64,000 nucleotides of DNA from positions 222,501 through 286,500 of the forward strand of contig NZ_JACHCQ010000003.1 in assembly GCF_014205835.1 (NCBI RefSeq), given 5' to 3'. The position numbers were made by a program, and so were the translations under genes. The first letter of the stretch is position 1. Each line of letters begins with the position of its first letter. The stretch comes from Pedobacter sp. AK013. GTDB taxonomy: Bacteria > Bacteroidota > Bacteroidia > Sphingobacteriales > Sphingobacteriaceae. Positions 1-9,106 of this stretch are shown here, in pieces. The notes under the pieces are model-generated. The model ran no database searches. It saw only the letters and a program-made list of their open reading frames with translations, and was not told the origin of the DNA.

Positions 1-177
1 CTTTACTTTTTGTTTCTCCATTAACTGGATAGCATATTCAGATTGTTTTCCTCTTCTTTTTGATGAGCCATGTTGCCCAGGAGGATAATTTTTTCTGTCT
101 AACACTTTATCAGGACCGAAGATTGGTTCTCTGAATTTACGTGCAATTTTTGATTTTGGGCCTGTATATCTTGCCAT
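1..177 (-). CDS. rpsD: 30S ribosomal protein S4, N-terminal part (cut by window edge)
   Basis: The reverse strand reads from an ATG at 177 and stays open to base 1, giving the first 59 residues of S4. It begins [18 protein letters not shown] and carries the conserved Y-P-P-G-Q-H-G segment near residues 35-41. S4 is a primary 16S rRNA-binding protein that starts assembly of the small-subunit body, and in many bacteria it also represses the alpha operon. It follows rpsK by 60 bp, the usual alpha-operon order. The C-terminal S4 RNA-binding domain and any rpoA or rplQ lie outside the window. Confidence 0.96.
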   Translation of the reverse strand, partial: MARYTGPKSKIARKFREPIFGPDKVLDRKNYPPGQHGSSKRRGKQSEYAIQLMEKQKVK

Positions 178-237
178 TTTTTTCTGTTTTAAAGTATCAT
201 CCAACCTCAAGCTGGAGATTCTTAGCTTTAAAATTAA

Positions 238-627
238 TTAAACTCTTCTCTTTTTAGGAGGACGACATCCGTTGTGAGGAAGTGGAGTAATATCTTTAAT
301 AGATGTTACTTCGATACCTGCTACTTGCAAAGTTCTGATTGCAGATTCACGACCTGAACCCGGACCTTTTACAAATACTTCAACTTTACGTAAACCTAAA
401 TCAAACGCAACTTTACCGCAATCTGAAGCTGCTTGACCAGCTGCATACGGCGTGTTCTTTTTAGAACCTTTAAAGCCCATTTTACCAGCAGAAGACCATG
501 AAATAGTCTGTCCGTTGTTGTTTGTTAAGGTAACGATAATGTTGTTGAAGGTAGCATTGATATGGGCCTGACCAACAGGCTCAATTACAACGATACGTTT
601 TTTTGTTACTTTTTTACTTTTAGCCAT
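238..627 (-). CDS. rpsK: 30S ribosomal protein S11
   Basis: This 129-residue protein matches full-length S11, which binds 16S rRNA on the platform and helps form the mRNA exit region. It has the basic N-terminus, the [11 protein letters not shown] core near residues 24-34 and the conserved C-terminal segment [15 protein letters not shown]. It lies in the alpha operon between rpsM and rpsD. The 154-bp gap upstream, towards rpsM, is long for this operon and holds an inverted repeat. Confidence 0.98.
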   Translation of the reverse strand: MAKSKKVTKKRIVVIEPVGQAHINATFNNIIVTLTNNNGQTISWSSAGKMGFKGSKKNTPYAAGQAASDCGKVAFDLGLRKVEVFVKGPGSGRESAIRTLQVAGIEVTSIKDITPLPHNGCRPPKKRRV

Positions 628-643
628 TTTATCTTTTAGATTC

Positions 644-774
644 TAGATATGAGACTTGAGATATGAGATTTTCTCTACCCCGATACTCAGTATCCTAATT
701 TTCTCTTTTATTCCAGATTTGAGCAGATTTTAAAGACATGGTGCTCACATCTAAAATCTCACATCTCATATCTA
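644..774. repeat. Inverted repeat between rpsM and rpsK
   Basis: The left arm (644-672) reads TAGATATGAGA, then two diverged TGAGA units, then ATTTT. The right arm (753-774) is its reverse complement with one unit fewer. The arms flank about 80 bp of AT-rich sequence. In the polycistronic mRNA they could pair into a long hairpin. No reading frame is present. It looks like a decayed dispersed intergenic repeat that inserted into the alpha operon. Confidence 0.6.
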
Positions 775-781
775 TCAATTT

Positions 782-1159
782 CTATTTAGTAGCTTTTTTC
801 TTGTTAGCAACTGTTTTTCTCTTACCCTTACGAGTACGTGAGTTATTCTTAGTACGCTGACCACGAGAAGGTAAACCTTTTCTGTGACGTAAACCGCGGT
901 AACAACCGATATCCATTAAACGTTTGATGTTTAACTGAACCTCTGAGCGTAAAGCACCTTCTACTTTAATCTCATCGTTAATCATTGTACGGATTGCTGA
1001 TAATTCATCATCAGACCAGTCTTGTACTTTTTTGTTCAAATCGATTCCTGCAGTAGTTAAAATACGTTGTGCAGTTGTTCTACCGATACCATAGATATAG
1101 GTTAAACCAATCTCTCCTCTTTTGTTTCTTGGTAAATCAATACCTGAAATCCTTGCCAT
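782..1159 (-). CDS. rpsM: 30S ribosomal protein S13
   Basis: The 125-residue product is full-length S13, which sits in the head of the small subunit and contacts the P-site tRNA and the large subunit. It begins [20 protein letters not shown], has the helix-hairpin-helix-like stretch [13 protein letters not shown] near residues 22-34, and ends in a lysine/arginine-rich tail that reaches the P site. It is the first gene of the alpha-operon segment, downstream of rpmJ. Confidence 0.98.
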   Translation of the reverse strand: MARISGIDLPRNKRGEIGLTYIYGIGRTTAQRILTTAGIDLNKKVQDWSDDELSAIRTMINDEIKVEGALRSEVQLNIKRLMDIGCYRGLRHRKGLPSRGQRTKNNSRTRKGKRKTVANKKKATK

Positions 1160-1228
1160 ATTTATTAATGTTTTGAAGTAATTCCGAACGGCGGGCCACC
1201 GTTGTGCGGTTGATTACAATATTCTTAA

Positions 1229-1345
1229 TTACCCTTGACGTTGCTTGTATTTAGGATTTTTCTTGTTGATTACGTAAAGTTTTCCTTTACGGCGAATAAT
1301 CTTACAATCAGCGCTACGTTTTTTAATTGATGATCTAACTTTCAT
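1229..1345 (-). CDS. rpmJ: 50S ribosomal protein L36, zinc-free type
   Basis: This 38-residue gene begins [20 protein letters not shown] and ends NPKYKQRQG. Its start (1345) lies one base from the infA stop. L36 is a small 23S rRNA-binding protein of the large subunit. The zinc-binding form has three Cys and one His. Here only Cys14 remains and the His position is Tyr, so this is a C-minus form that should not bind zinc. The location between infA and rpsM is the usual one. Confidence 0.95.
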   Translation of the reverse strand: MKVRSSIKKRSADCKIIRRKGKLYVINKKNPKYKQRQG

Positions 1346-1346
1346 T

Positions 1347-1565
1347 TTATTTGTATCTATAAGTAATGCGTCCTTTTGTTAAATCATAAGGAGACATTTC
1401 CAATTTAACTTTATCTCCAGGAAGGATTTTGATGTAGTGCATCCGCATCTTTCCTGAAATATGCGCAATAATCTCATGCCCGTTCTCGAGTTCTACCCGG
1501 AACATCGCATTAGATAACGCTTCTCTTATTACTCCGTCTTGTTCAATTGAGGCTTGTTTAGCCAT
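1347..1565 (-). CDS. infA: Translation initiation factor IF-1
   Basis: The 72-residue protein is full-length IF-1, an S1/OB-fold factor that occupies the 30S A site during initiation. It begins [20 protein letters not shown] and has the core motifs [20 protein letters not shown] and RITYRYK at the expected spacing. It lies between map and rpmJ and is almost contiguous with rpmJ (one base), suggesting co-translation. Confidence 0.98.
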   Translation of the reverse strand: MAKQASIEQDGVIREALSNAMFRVELENGHEIIAHISGKMRMHYIKILPGDKVKLEMSPYDLTKGRITYRYK

Positions 1566-1636
1566 ATTTTATTGATTGTTACTTAATTAGCTGCTTCTAA
1601 ACAGGGTTGCAAAATTAAATAAAAAATTTTAATTAT

Positions 1637-2422
1637 TTATTTTTTTTGTTGTAAAACTTCTTCTATTATAGAAAACGTTGATAAAACATCTGCTTTGCCC
1701 TTTTTTACGGCTACTGTATGTTCAAAATGTGCCGATGGTTTATTGTCTTTACTGGTTACCGTCCATCCATCGTTATGGAATTTAACACCGGCTACGCCTG
1801 CATTGATCATGGGTTCTATCGCAATAACCATTCCCTCTTCAAGTTTTGGTCCTACGCCACGTTTCCCATAATTCGGAACTTCCGGTTTCTCGTGAAGTTT
1901 TATACCAACACCATGCCCTACGAGCTCTCTTACTACACCAAATCCATTAGCTTCTGCATATTGCTGAACAGCGAAACCGATATCACCGATACGCATACCA
2001 ACAACAGCTTTTTCTATACCCAATTCCAGACAGCGTTTAGTAACCTCAACCAATTTCTGTTTTTCCGCATCTATTTCCCCGATAGAGAAAGTGTAAGCCG
2101 AATCGCCGAAATAATTATTTTTAATCACTCCACAATCAACTGAAATCAGATCTCCCTCCTGGATTACATACTCGCTTGGAAAACCGTGAACAACTTGCTC
2201 ATTTGGCGAAATACATAAAGAATTAGGGAAACCATTATAGTTTAAAAATGCCGGAATCGCTCCGTGATCACTGATAAACTCGTAAGCTAGTTTATCTAAC
2301 TGGATAGTAGTCATGCCTGCTTTTATCACCTTGGCCACTTCGGCTAAAGTTTTAGAAACAAGCATGGAACTTTCTCTTATTAACTCGATCTCTTCAAGAG
2401 ATTTGTAATAAATTTTAGACAT
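1637..2422 (-). CDS. map: Methionine aminopeptidase, type I
   Basis: This 261-residue M24-fold enzyme removes the initiator methionine from nascent proteins. The dinuclear metal ligands are visible: Asp in SVDCGVI, Asp in FGDSAYTFS, His in GHGVGIKLHEKP, Glu in IEPMINAG and Glu in HFEHTVAV. There is no N-terminal zinc-finger extension, so it is the short bacterial type Ia form. It lies 8 bp downstream of secY. No adk gene stands between them, unlike the Bacillus order. Confidence 0.97.
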   Translation of the reverse strand: MSKIYYKSLEEIELIRESSMLVSKTLAEVAKVIKAGMTTIQLDKLAYEFISDHGAIPAFLNYNGFPNSLCISPNEQVVHGFPSEYVIQEGDLISVDCGVIKNNYFGDSAYTFSIGEIDAEKQKLVEVTKRCLELGIEKAVVGMRIGDIGFAVQQYAEANGFGVVRELVGHGVGIKLHEKPEVPNYGKRGVGPKLEEGMVIAIEPMINAGVAGVKFHNDGWTVTSKDNKPSAHFEHTVAVKKGKADVLSTFSIIEEVLQQKK

Positions 2423-2430
2423 CCGTTACA

Positions 2431-3771
2431 CTACAACGCTGCGTTGCTACTTGCAGCAGGAACACCTGTTCTGCCAGTAACTCTACCCGTTTTCATCAAA
2501 CCATCATAATGGCGCATCAATAAATAACTTTCGATCTGTTGCAAGGTATCCAATACAACACCAACCAAAATCAATAAAGAAGTACCACCGAAGAAGTGCG
2601 CAAACTCTTGTTTAATGCCAAACTTAACAGCTAATGAAGGTAAAATAGCAATGATCGCCAAAAATACTGCACCCGGAAAAGTGATTTTAGAGATTACATC
2701 ATCAATAAAAGTCGATGTTGCAAAACCCGGCTTAATACCTGGGATAAAACCACCGTTTTTCTTCATATCATCGCTCATTTGAGTTGGATTAACTGTAATT
2801 GCAGTATAGAAGAAAGTAAATGCGATAATTAAAAATGCGAATGTTAAGCTATAAGCCAACGAAGTTGTGTTGCTGAACTGGATTAACCAAGAACCTTGTA
2901 ATGAAGGAACAAACTGCATTAAAGCACCTGGAATAAACATTAACGCCTGAGCAAAAATGATCGGCATAACACCCGCAGCATTAACCTTTAAAGGAATGTA
3001 CTGACGGACACCACCAAACTGGCGGTTACCAACAATTTTCTTAGCGTATTGTACAGGTACTTTACGTACACCTTGAACAATTAAAATGGTAAACATTACC
3101 ACTGCAAATAAGGCAACGATCTCTAAAACCAATGCAACAGGGCCTCCACCTTCACTAGATGAGCCAACACGTGCACTAAATTCTTGAGAAATTGCAACTG
3201 GTAAACGGGCAATAATACCAACCATGATGATTAGTGATGTACCGTTACCAATACCTTTATCCGTAATTTTTTCACCTAACCACATTACAAATAATGTACC
3301 TGCCGTTAATACAAACGTAGATAATATTAAGAATAAGGTATTTGGCAATAAAATAGCTTCTGCAGGAACTTGCGTTTTAACGTAACCAACAGATTGAACG
3401 ATTGTGATCGCTACCGTTAGGTAACGGGTAATCTGGTTCATTTTTTTTCTACCACTTTCGCCCTCTTTCTGCATTTTTTGGAAAGAAGGAACAGCAATAC
3501 CCAATAGTTGCACCACAATCGATGCAGAGATATAAGGCATTACCCCCAACGCTAAAATAGACACACGAGAGAAAGAACCTCCGGCAAACATATCTAGTAA
3601 GCCTAAGATTCCTGATTTTTCGTTATTGCCTAAAGCAGTTGGATCCACACCTGGTAAAACCACGTGAGATACGAAACGGTATACCAAAAGAATTAAGAGC
3701 GTAAACAATATACGCTCTTTTAATTCCTGAATTTTCCAGATATTACTTAAAGTAGTAAATAGCTTCTTCAT
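2431..3771 (-). CDS. secY: Preprotein translocase subunit SecY
   Basis: This 446-residue polytopic membrane protein forms the channel of the SecYEG translocon. About ten hydrophobic helices can be counted. The plug-region motif GGSFSRVSILALGVMPYISAS is near residues 64-84, and the cytosolic loop VRKVPVQYAKK (near residue 235) is the ribosome/SecA contact. It ends the spc block, 7 bp downstream of rplO, and precedes map. Confidence 0.98.
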   Translation of the reverse strand: MKKLFTTLSNIWKIQELKERILFTLLILLVYRFVSHVVLPGVDPTALGNNEKSGILGLLDMFAGGSFSRVSILALGVMPYISASIVVQLLGIAVPSFQKMQKEGESGRKKMNQITRYLTVAITIVQSVGYVKTQVPAEAILLPNTLFLILSTFVLTAGTLFVMWLGEKITDKGIGNGTSLIIMVGIIARLPVAISQEFSARVGSSSEGGGPVALVLEIVALFAVVMFTILIVQGVRKVPVQYAKKIVGNRQFGGVRQYIPLKVNAAGVMPIIFAQALMFIPGALMQFVPSLQGSWLIQFSNTTSLAYSLTFAFLIIAFTFFYTAITVNPTQMSDDMKKNGGFIPGIKPGFATSTFIDDVISKITFPGAVFLAIIAILPSLAVKFGIKQEFAHFFGGTSLLILVGVVLDTLQQIESYLLMRHYDGLMKTGRVTGRTGVPAASSNAAL

Positions 3772-3778
3772 TTAATAA

Positions 3779-4225
3779 TTACAATTTTACAATAGAACCA
3801 CCTGCAGCTTCAATAGCTTTTTGTGCGGTTGCAGAGAACGCATGTGCTGTAATTTCTAGCTTTGCTTTAACTTCACCGCGACCTAAAATTTTAACTAAGT
3901 CGTTTTTAGAAGCTAAACCATGTGCTTGTAAAGCAGCAAAATCGATAGTTGTTAAGCTGTGTTTTTCAGCTAAAGCTTGTAAAACATCTAAGTTTACACC
4001 AACATATTCTGTACGGTTAATTGGTTTGAAACCAACTTTAGGCACACGACGTTGTAAAGGCATTTGACCACCTTCGAAACCGATTTTGGTTTTGTGACCT
4101 GAACGAGAACCCGCACCTTTGTGACCACGGGTTGAAGTACCGCCACGACCAGAACCTGTACCACGACCAATTCTTTTGCTGTTTTTTGTAGAACCTACTG
4201 CAGGTTTTAAATTACTTAAATTCAT
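3779..4225 (-). CDS. rplO: 50S ribosomal protein L15
   Basis: I place the start at the ATG at 4225, giving 148 residues beginning [20 protein letters not shown]. The open frame extends 15 codons further upstream, but that stretch has no family similarity. L15 is a late-assembly 23S rRNA-binding protein. The Gly/Arg-rich N-terminus ([20 protein letters not shown]) and the C-terminal L18e-like domain are both present. Its neighbours rpmD and secY are in standard order. Confidence 0.96.
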   Translation of the reverse strand: MNLSNLKPAVGSTKNSKRIGRGTGSGRGGTSTRGHKGAGSRSGHKTKIGFEGGQMPLQRRVPKVGFKPINRTEYVGVNLDVLQALAEKHSLTTIDFAALQAHGLASKNDLVKILGRGEVKAKLEITAHAFSATAQKAIEAAGGSIVKL

Positions 4226-4329
4226 TTTTTTGAATTTGTGTTGCCCTTCGCTTTCACTAAACAGGTACAACGATTAAACATATATAAAGGTAGTACCGGC
4301 TTTTACCCATACTACCTTTAAAACTTTTA

Positions 4330-4509
4330 CTAGATTGCTTCGATTGCTACTAAATGGTTCACTTTGCGAACCATACCGATAATTTGTGGAGTAGCTTCAA
4401 CCTCAACACTTTGGTTCATTTTAGATAAACCCAAAGCCTGAACGGTTCTTTTTTGGCGCTCGCTTCTGTCGATAACGCTTTTTACTTGTGTTATTTTGAT
4501 CTTAGCCAT
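4330..4509 (-). CDS. rpmD: 50S ribosomal protein L30
   Basis: The reverse strand encodes 59 residues, beginning MAKIKITQVKSVIDRSERQK and ending NHLVAIEAI before a TAG stop. Motifs QALGLSKMNQSVE and IIGMVRKVNHLV match bacterial L30, a small protein on the 23S rRNA. The gene sits in the gap between rpsE and rplO, as in other spc operons, and starts 4 bp after the rpsE stop. Confidence 0.95.
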   Translation of the reverse strand: MAKIKITQVKSVIDRSERQKRTVQALGLSKMNQSVEVEATPQIIGMVRKVNHLVAIEAI

Positions 4510-4513
4510 GATA

Positions 4514-5032
4514 TTATCCGTTAAATACTTTGTTTAAATCTATACCACGGGTTTGAGCTACTGAATAAGCATCACGCATTTTAGTTAATGCATCAACAGT
4601 TGCTTTTACCACGTTGTGTGGGTTAGATGATCCTTTAGATTTTGCTAATACGTTATGCACGCCAGCACTCTCTAATACAGCACGCATCGCACCACCAGCA
4701 ATTACTCCGGTACCTACTGCAGCTGGTTTGATTAAAACAAAACCACCTGAGAATTTACCGATTTGCTCGTGAGGAACGGTACCATTTAAAATTGGAACTT
4801 TTACCAAGTTCTTTTTAGCATCATCCACACCTTTAGCGATTGCTTCAGTTACCTCTTTCGCTTTACCTAAACCGAAACCAACAACACCGTTTTCATCACC
4901 TACAACAACAATTGCTGAGAAGCTGAAAGTACGGCCACCTTTGGTTACTTTGGCAACGCGTTGTATACTAACCAAACGATCCTTTAATTCGATATCGGTG
5001 GTTTTTACTCTTTTTATATTAATAGTTGACAT
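4514..5032 (-). CDS. rpsE: 30S ribosomal protein S5
   Basis: This 172-residue protein has the N-terminal double-stranded-RNA-binding-like S5 domain ([20 protein letters not shown] near residues 19-38, then [20 protein letters not shown]) and the C-terminal ribosomal S5 domain ([19 protein letters not shown]). S5 affects translational accuracy and mRNA unwinding at the entry channel. It is placed between rplR and rpmD, as expected. Confidence 0.98.
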   Translation of the reverse strand: MSTINIKRVKTTDIELKDRLVSIQRVAKVTKGGRTFSFSAIVVVGDENGVVGFGLGKAKEVTEAIAKGVDDAKKNLVKVPILNGTVPHEQIGKFSGGFVLIKPAAVGTGVIAGGAMRAVLESAGVHNVLAKSKGSSNPHNVVKATVDALTKMRDAYSVAQTRGIDLNKVFNG

Positions 5033-5049
5033 CTTACTTTTTCTTCAGA

Positions 5050-5403
5050 TTAAAATACTAAACCAGCTTCGCGGGCACCCTCTGCCAACGATTTTACACG
5101 ACCGTGGTATAAATAGCCATTTCTATCGAAAACAACTTCTTTAACACCTGCAGCAATTGCTTTTTCGGCAACTAATTTGCCTACTGCAACTGACTGATCG
5201 CTTTTGTTTCCAGTACCAGTAAAATCTTTCGATAATGATGATGCTGATGCTATTGTTTTACCGGTTACATCGTTAATTACCTGCGCATAAATCCCTTTAT
5301 TGCTTCTATATACAGATAACCTTGGACGTTCTTCCGAACCGGTAAGTCTTTTTCTGATCCCTTTTTTAATACGATCTCTTCTTGATAATTTTTTACCTGC
5401 CAT
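5050..5403 (-). CDS. rplR: 50S ribosomal protein L18
   Basis: The 117-residue product is full-length L18, which binds 5S rRNA and anchors the central protuberance. Motifs include [20 protein letters not shown] (near residues 27-46), [23 protein letters not shown] and the basic N-terminus. It is 5 bp downstream of rplF. Confidence 0.98.
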   Translation of the reverse strand: MAGKKLSRRDRIKKGIRKRLTGSEERPRLSVYRSNKGIYAQVINDVTGKTIASASSLSKDFTGTGNKSDQSVAVGKLVAEKAIAAGVKEVVFDRNGYLYHGRVKSLAEGAREAGLVF

Positions 5404-5408
5404 GATTA

Positions 5409-5966
5409 CTATTTTTTAGATGCTGATTTACCTGCTTTTCTTCTTAACACTTCACCTACAAACTTGATACCTTTACCTTTATATGGCTCTGGTGCACGTA
5501 ACGAACGGATTTTCGCTGCTACCTGACCGATCAATTGTTTGTCAATACTTTCTAAAATGATTTTAGGAGTCTGACCTTTTTCTGATTGTGTAGTTACTTT
5601 AATCTCTTCTGGTAATTGGAATACATAGTGGTGAGAATAACCTAGAACTAAATCTAATGTATTACCTGTGTTTGTAGCACGGTAACCAACACCTACTAAT
5701 TCTTGAGTTAATTTATAACCATCTGTAACACCAACAACCATGTTGTTAAGCAATGAGCGATATAAACCGTGTAATGCTTTGTGTTTCTTTTGATCTGATG
5801 GACGTTGAACTGTTAAAATTCCATCTTCTTGACTTACAGTGATATCTGAATCTACTGCTTGTGTTAATTCACCTTTAGGACCTTTTACAGTTACTACGTT
5901 ATCTTTTGATACGGTAATTGTAACACCTGCAGGGATTGTAATTGGGGCTTTTCCTATTCTTGACAT
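5409..5966 (-). CDS. rplF: 50S ribosomal protein L6
   Basis: This 185-residue protein has the two repeated L6 domains. It starts [15 protein letters not shown] and contains the GVGYRA motif and the C-terminal signature [11 protein letters not shown] that contacts the sarcin-ricin region. L6 lies near the factor-binding site of the large subunit. The spc-operon neighbours rpsH and rplR are in normal order. Confidence 0.98.
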   Translation of the reverse strand: MSRIGKAPITIPAGVTITVSKDNVVTVKGPKGELTQAVDSDITVSQEDGILTVQRPSDQKKHKALHGLYRSLLNNMVVGVTDGYKLTQELVGVGYRATNTGNTLDLVLGYSHHYVFQLPEEIKVTTQSEKGQTPKIILESIDKQLIGQVAAKIRSLRAPEPYKGKGIKFVGEVLRRKAGKSASKK

Positions 5967-5984
5967 TGTGCTGTTCTCCTAATA

Positions 5985-6383
5985 TTAATAAACGTGACAC
6001 AATACCTCACCACCAATGTTTAATTTGGCTGCTTCTTTATCAGTCATTACACCTTTAGAAGTAGATAAGATTGCGATACCTAAACCGTTTAATACTCTTG
6101 GCATATTTTCAACACCAGCATAGTTTCTCAAACCTGGTTTACTTACTCGCACTAATGTACGAATAGCAGGAACTTTAGTAATTGGATTGTACTTCAAAGC
6201 AATTTTAATCGTGCCTTGAACTGTAGTATCTTCAAACTTGTAGTTCGCGATGTAACCTTTGTCAAAAAGAACTTTGGTAATTTCTTTTTTAAGGTTTGAT
6301 GCAGGAATTTCTACAACACGGTGGTTGGCCTTAATGGCATTCCTTACTCTTGTTAAATAATCTGCTATTGGATCTGTATTCAT
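5985..6383 (-). CDS. rpsH: 30S ribosomal protein S8
   Basis: The 132-residue protein begins MNTDPIADYLTRVRNA and ends with STSKGVMTDKEAAKLNIGGEVLCHVY, the S8 signature region. S8 is a primary binder of 16S helix 21 and, in E. coli, the repressor of the spc operon. It is separated from rpsN by 161 bp containing an inverted repeat. Confidence 0.98.
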   Translation of the reverse strand: MNTDPIADYLTRVRNAIKANHRVVEIPASNLKKEITKVLFDKGYIANYKFEDTTVQGTIKIALKYNPITKVPAIRTLVRVSKPGLRNYAGVENMPRVLNGLGIAILSTSKGVMTDKEAAKLNIGGEVLCHVY

Positions 6384-6413
6384 TTTTTATTGTTTTTGAT
6401 AGTGGTTTCCTTT

Positions 6414-6521
6414 CCCGATCTCACATCGGGATGGGACCTTCTATCGGTTAAAATTCTTTTTTTAGTATATAGATATAAGTATCAAGTATCGAGACACAAT
6501 TTGGTCTTGATACCTGATACT
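6414..6521. repeat. Inverted repeats between rpsN and rpsH
   Basis: Two hairpin-forming elements fill this gap. The first is CCCGAT (6414-6419) with ATCGGG (6425-6430). The second pairs AGTATCAAGTATCGAGAC (6478-6495) with the reverse complement at 6504-6521 (16 of 18 positions match), leaving an 8-base loop. The AAGTATCAAG unit recurs in the fusA-rpsJ spacer. No gene is visible here. Confidence 0.6.
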
Positions 6522-6544
6522 ACAGGACTCAAATACTATTTATA

Positions 6545-6814
6545 TTACCAAGATGCTTTTTTAACACCTGGTATTTTACCGTCTAGTGCCATTTGGCGGA
6601 ACGTTACCCTTGAAATACCAAAGGTACGCATATATCCACGAGGGCGACCAGTTAATTTACAACGGTTGTGTAAACGTACCGGAGATGAGTTTTTAGGTAA
6701 TTTATCTAAACCCTCGAAATCTCCTGCAGCTTTTAATACTGCACGTTTTTCAGCGTATCTAGCTACCAATTTTTGGCGCTTAACTTCGCGTGCTTTTACA
6801 CCTTCTTTTGCCAT
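6545..6814 (-). CDS. rpsN: 30S ribosomal protein S14, zinc-free type
   Basis: This 89-residue protein is the longer C-minus form of S14: it has one Cys and lacks the two CxxC pairs of the zinc-binding form. The core [19 protein letters not shown] and the end [12 protein letters not shown] are diagnostic. S14 lies in the 30S head. Its ATG overlaps the rplE stop by one base (TAATG), so translation is probably coupled. Confidence 0.97.
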   Translation of the reverse strand: MAKEGVKAREVKRQKLVARYAEKRAVLKAAGDFEGLDKLPKNSSPVRLHNRCKLTGRPRGYMRTFGISRVTFRQMALDGKIPGVKKASW

Positions 6815-7377
6815 TATTCTGCTGTTTTTTGATTTTTAAATGGTAATCCGAATTGTTTCAATAACTCAAGCGCCTCAATGTCAGATTTTGCCGAAGTTAC
6901 GAAAGTTATATCCATACCTAAAATTTTATTGATTTTATCGATATTAATCTCAGGGAAGATGATTTGCTCAGTAACACCTAATGTATAGTTACCTTTTCCA
7001 TCAAATCCTTTATCATTAATACCTTTGAAATCGCGGATACGAGGCAAAGCTACAGAGATCAAACGATCTAAGAACTCGTACATGTTGTTATCGCGTAATG
7101 TAACACGTACACCTACTGGCATACCTTTACGTAATTTAAAGTTAGAGATATCTTTCTTTGAATTAGCCGGAACCGCCTGCTGACCAGTAATGGTAGTCAA
7201 CTCAACGATAGTGGTATCCATAATTTTCTTATCAGTAACAGAAAAACGACCAACACCCTGATTGATACAGATTTTTTCCAATTTAGGAACCTGCATTACA
7301 GTTTTGTACTGAAATTTTTCTTTTAGTGCATTTACAACTTCTTCTTTGTATTTGCTTTTTAATCTAGGTGTAGCCAT
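6814..7377 (-). CDS. rplE: 50S ribosomal protein L5
   Basis: The 187-residue product is full-length L5, a 5S rRNA-binding protein of the central protuberance that contacts P-site tRNA. Motifs include [15 protein letters not shown] near residues 30-44, [16 protein letters not shown] and [17 protein letters not shown]. Its start and stop each overlap a neighbouring gene by one base, which suggests tight coupling with rplX and rpsN. Confidence 0.98.
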   Translation of the reverse strand: MATPRLKSKYKEEVVNALKEKFQYKTVMQVPKLEKICINQGVGRFSVTDKKIMDTTIVELTTITGQQAVPANSKKDISNFKLRKGMPVGVRVTLRDNNMYEFLDRLISVALPRIRDFKGINDKGFDGKGNYTLGVTEQIIFPEINIDKINKILGMDITFVTSAKSDIEALELLKQFGLPFKNQKTAE

Positions 7378-7718
7378 TATTTAATCTCCTCTCCTGAAAT
7401 TTTAGCAACTCTAACTAATTTACCATCTGCGTTAAGTTTACGACCTACGCGGGTAGCTTTACCAGATTTTGGATCAACCAACATCAAGTTAGAAATGTGA
7501 AGAGCAGCTTCTTTTTTAATAATACCACCGTTTGGATTAGCAGCATTTGGTTTAGTATGTTTAGATACTAAGTTGATGCCTTCCACAATGGCTCTGTTTT
7601 TATCTGTAAGTACTGAAAGTACTTTTCCTTGTTGACCTTTTGAATCGCCAGCAATGACTTTAACTAAATCTCCTGTGCGGATTTTAAGTTTTGATGGTGT
7701 ATTTACTTTGTTTCCCAT
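7377..7718 (-). CDS. rplX: 50S ribosomal protein L24
   Basis: This 113-residue protein has the KOW motif near its N-terminus ([20 protein letters not shown]), followed by the L24 C-terminal half with [15 protein letters not shown]24 is an assembly-initiator protein that binds the 5' domain of 23S rRNA. It begins 1 bp after the rplN stop and overlaps the rplE start by one base. Confidence 0.98.
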   Translation of the reverse strand: MGNKVNTPSKLKIRTGDLVKVIAGDSKGQQGKVLSVLTDKNRAIVEGINLVSKHTKPNAANPNGGIIKKEAALHISNLMLVDPKSGKATRVGRKLNADGKLVRVAKISGEEIK

Positions 7719-7719
7719 T

Positions 7720-8088
7720 TTATAATACCTCCGGTGCTAATGATACAATTTTCATGAATTGTTTTTCACGTAGTTCTCTCGCAACCGGGCCAAAGATACG
7801 TGTACCTCTTGGCTCATCCTGTGCGTTCAATAATACAGCAGCATTATCGTCAAAACGGATATAAGAACCATCTTTACGACGGATTTCTTTTTTAGTTCTT
7901 ACAACAACTGCTTTAGAAACTGTACCTTTTTTAATGTTACCAGAAGGTAACGCGCTTTTTACGGTAACAACTACTTTATCACCAATTGAAGCATAACGTT
8001 TGCCGGTTCCACCTAGCACACGAATTACTAATACTTCTTTTGCGCCGCTGTTATCAGCAACGTTTAATCTCGATTCCTGTTGTACCAT
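7720..8088 (-). CDS. rplN: 50S ribosomal protein L14
   Basis: The 122-residue protein begins [20 protein letters not shown] and ends [11 protein letters not shown], full length for L14. The [17 protein letters not shown] and [15 protein letters not shown] segments are the family signature. L14 forms part of the intersubunit bridge and is the binding site of the silencing factor RsfS. It follows rpsQ by 1 bp. Confidence 0.98.
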   Translation of the reverse strand: MVQQESRLNVADNSGAKEVLVIRVLGGTGKRYASIGDKVVVTVKSALPSGNIKKGTVSKAVVVRTKKEIRRKDGSYIRFDDNAAVLLNAQDEPRGTRIFGPVARELREKQFMKIVSLAPEVL

Positions 8089-8089
8089 C

Positions 8090-8344
8090 TTATTTAGCTC
8101 TTTCTAAAATTTGTACCAATCTCCAGTTCTTGTTTTTACTCAAAGGACGAGTTTCCATAATCAATACTGTATCACCGATACCGCATTCATTTTTCTCGTC
8201 GTGAGCCATAAATTTGGTAGTTTTCTTTACGAACTTACCATAAATCGGGTGTTTTACTTTACGTTCCACGCTCACTACAACAGATTTATCCATCTTGTTG
8301 CTTACCACTAACCCGGTTCTTGTTTTTCTTAATTGTCTTTCCAT
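8090..8344 (-). CDS. rpsQ: 30S ribosomal protein S17
   Basis: I start at the ATG at 8344 (84 residues, [20 protein letters not shown]). The open frame also reaches a TTG at 8356, but its four extra residues are not part of the family. S17 is an OB-fold primary 16S rRNA-binding protein. The motifs [22 protein letters not shown] and [18 protein letters not shown] are conserved. It lies between rpmC and rplN. Confidence 0.96.
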   Translation of the reverse strand: MERQLRKTRTGLVVSNKMDKSVVVSVERKVKHPIYGKFVKKTTKFMAHDEKNECGIGDTVLIMETRPLSKNKNWRLVQILERAK

Positions 8345-8357
8345 GTCGACTCTCAAA

Positions 8358-8570
8358 TTATTTAGTTTCAGTAGCTGACTCAGTGTTTTTCACTTTAGTC
8401 AACTCAGTGTTTAAACGGGCTATGTCTTTCCTTACTTTTGCAATACGCGAAGGATTTTCGATAGCTGAAATAGTGTGAGCGAACTTCAATTTTGATAAGT
8501 TCTCTTTTTCTTCCGCAATCTTAGCTACTAATTCTTCTTTTGAAAGCCCTGTGATTTCTGAATTTTTCAT
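8358..8570 (-). CDS. rpmC: 50S ribosomal protein L29
   Basis: This 70-residue, mostly helical protein has the L29 hallmarks: [20 protein letters not shown] near residues 9-28 and [16 protein letters not shown] further on. L29 borders the peptide exit tunnel and forms part of the trigger-factor and SRP docking surface. It is in the usual rplP-rpmC-rpsQ order. Confidence 0.97.
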   Translation of the reverse strand: MKNSEITGLSKEELVAKIAEEKENLSKLKFAHTISAIENPSRIAKVRKDIARLNTELTKVKNTESATETK

Positions 8571-8643
8571 TTTTCTTTTTCTTTTACGTTGAGTGTAGCG
8601 GTTATAATAAACAAGTATTTACAACATTCACCTCAACACTTTA

Positions 8644-9066
8644 CTATGCTTCTACGTAATCTCTACGTACTACGAATTTGGTTTGGATCGGTAATTTCTG
8701 AGCTGCTAAACGCAATGCTTCTTTAGCAACTTCTAAAGGCACGCCTTCAGCTTCGAAAATTACACGTCCAGGTCTTACAACTGCTACCCAATACTCAGGA
8801 GCACCTTTACCTTTACCCATACGTACCTCAGCAGGTTTTTTAGTTACCGGTTTGTCCGGGAAGATCCTGATCCATACTTGGCCTTCACGTTTCATGAAAC
8901 GAGTTACGGCAATACGGGCAGCCTCTATCTGACGACTTGTGATCCAAGTAGCTTCTAGAGATTTGATACCGAAAGATCCGAATGCTAACTCAGCTCCACG
9001 AGAAGCTAAACCCTTCATTCTGCCTTTTTGCATCTTCCTGAACTTCGTTCTTTTTGGCTGTAACAT
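8644..9066 (-). CDS. rplP: 50S ribosomal protein L16
   Basis: The 140-residue product is full-length L16, which organises the A-site tRNA corridor. It begins [19 protein letters not shown] and contains [20 protein letters not shown] and [18 protein letters not shown]. The neighbours rpsC and rpmC confirm the identity. Confidence 0.98.
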   Translation of the reverse strand: MLQPKRTKFRKMQKGRMKGLASRGAELAFGSFGIKSLEATWITSRQIEAARIAVTRFMKREGQVWIRIFPDKPVTKKPAEVRMGKGKGAPEYWVAVVRPGRVIFEAEGVPLEVAKEALRLAAQKLPIQTKFVVRRDYVEA

Positions 9067-9106
9067 TTTATTTTGTTCTAATCGTTAAACGATGTTAATA
9101 AATCAA

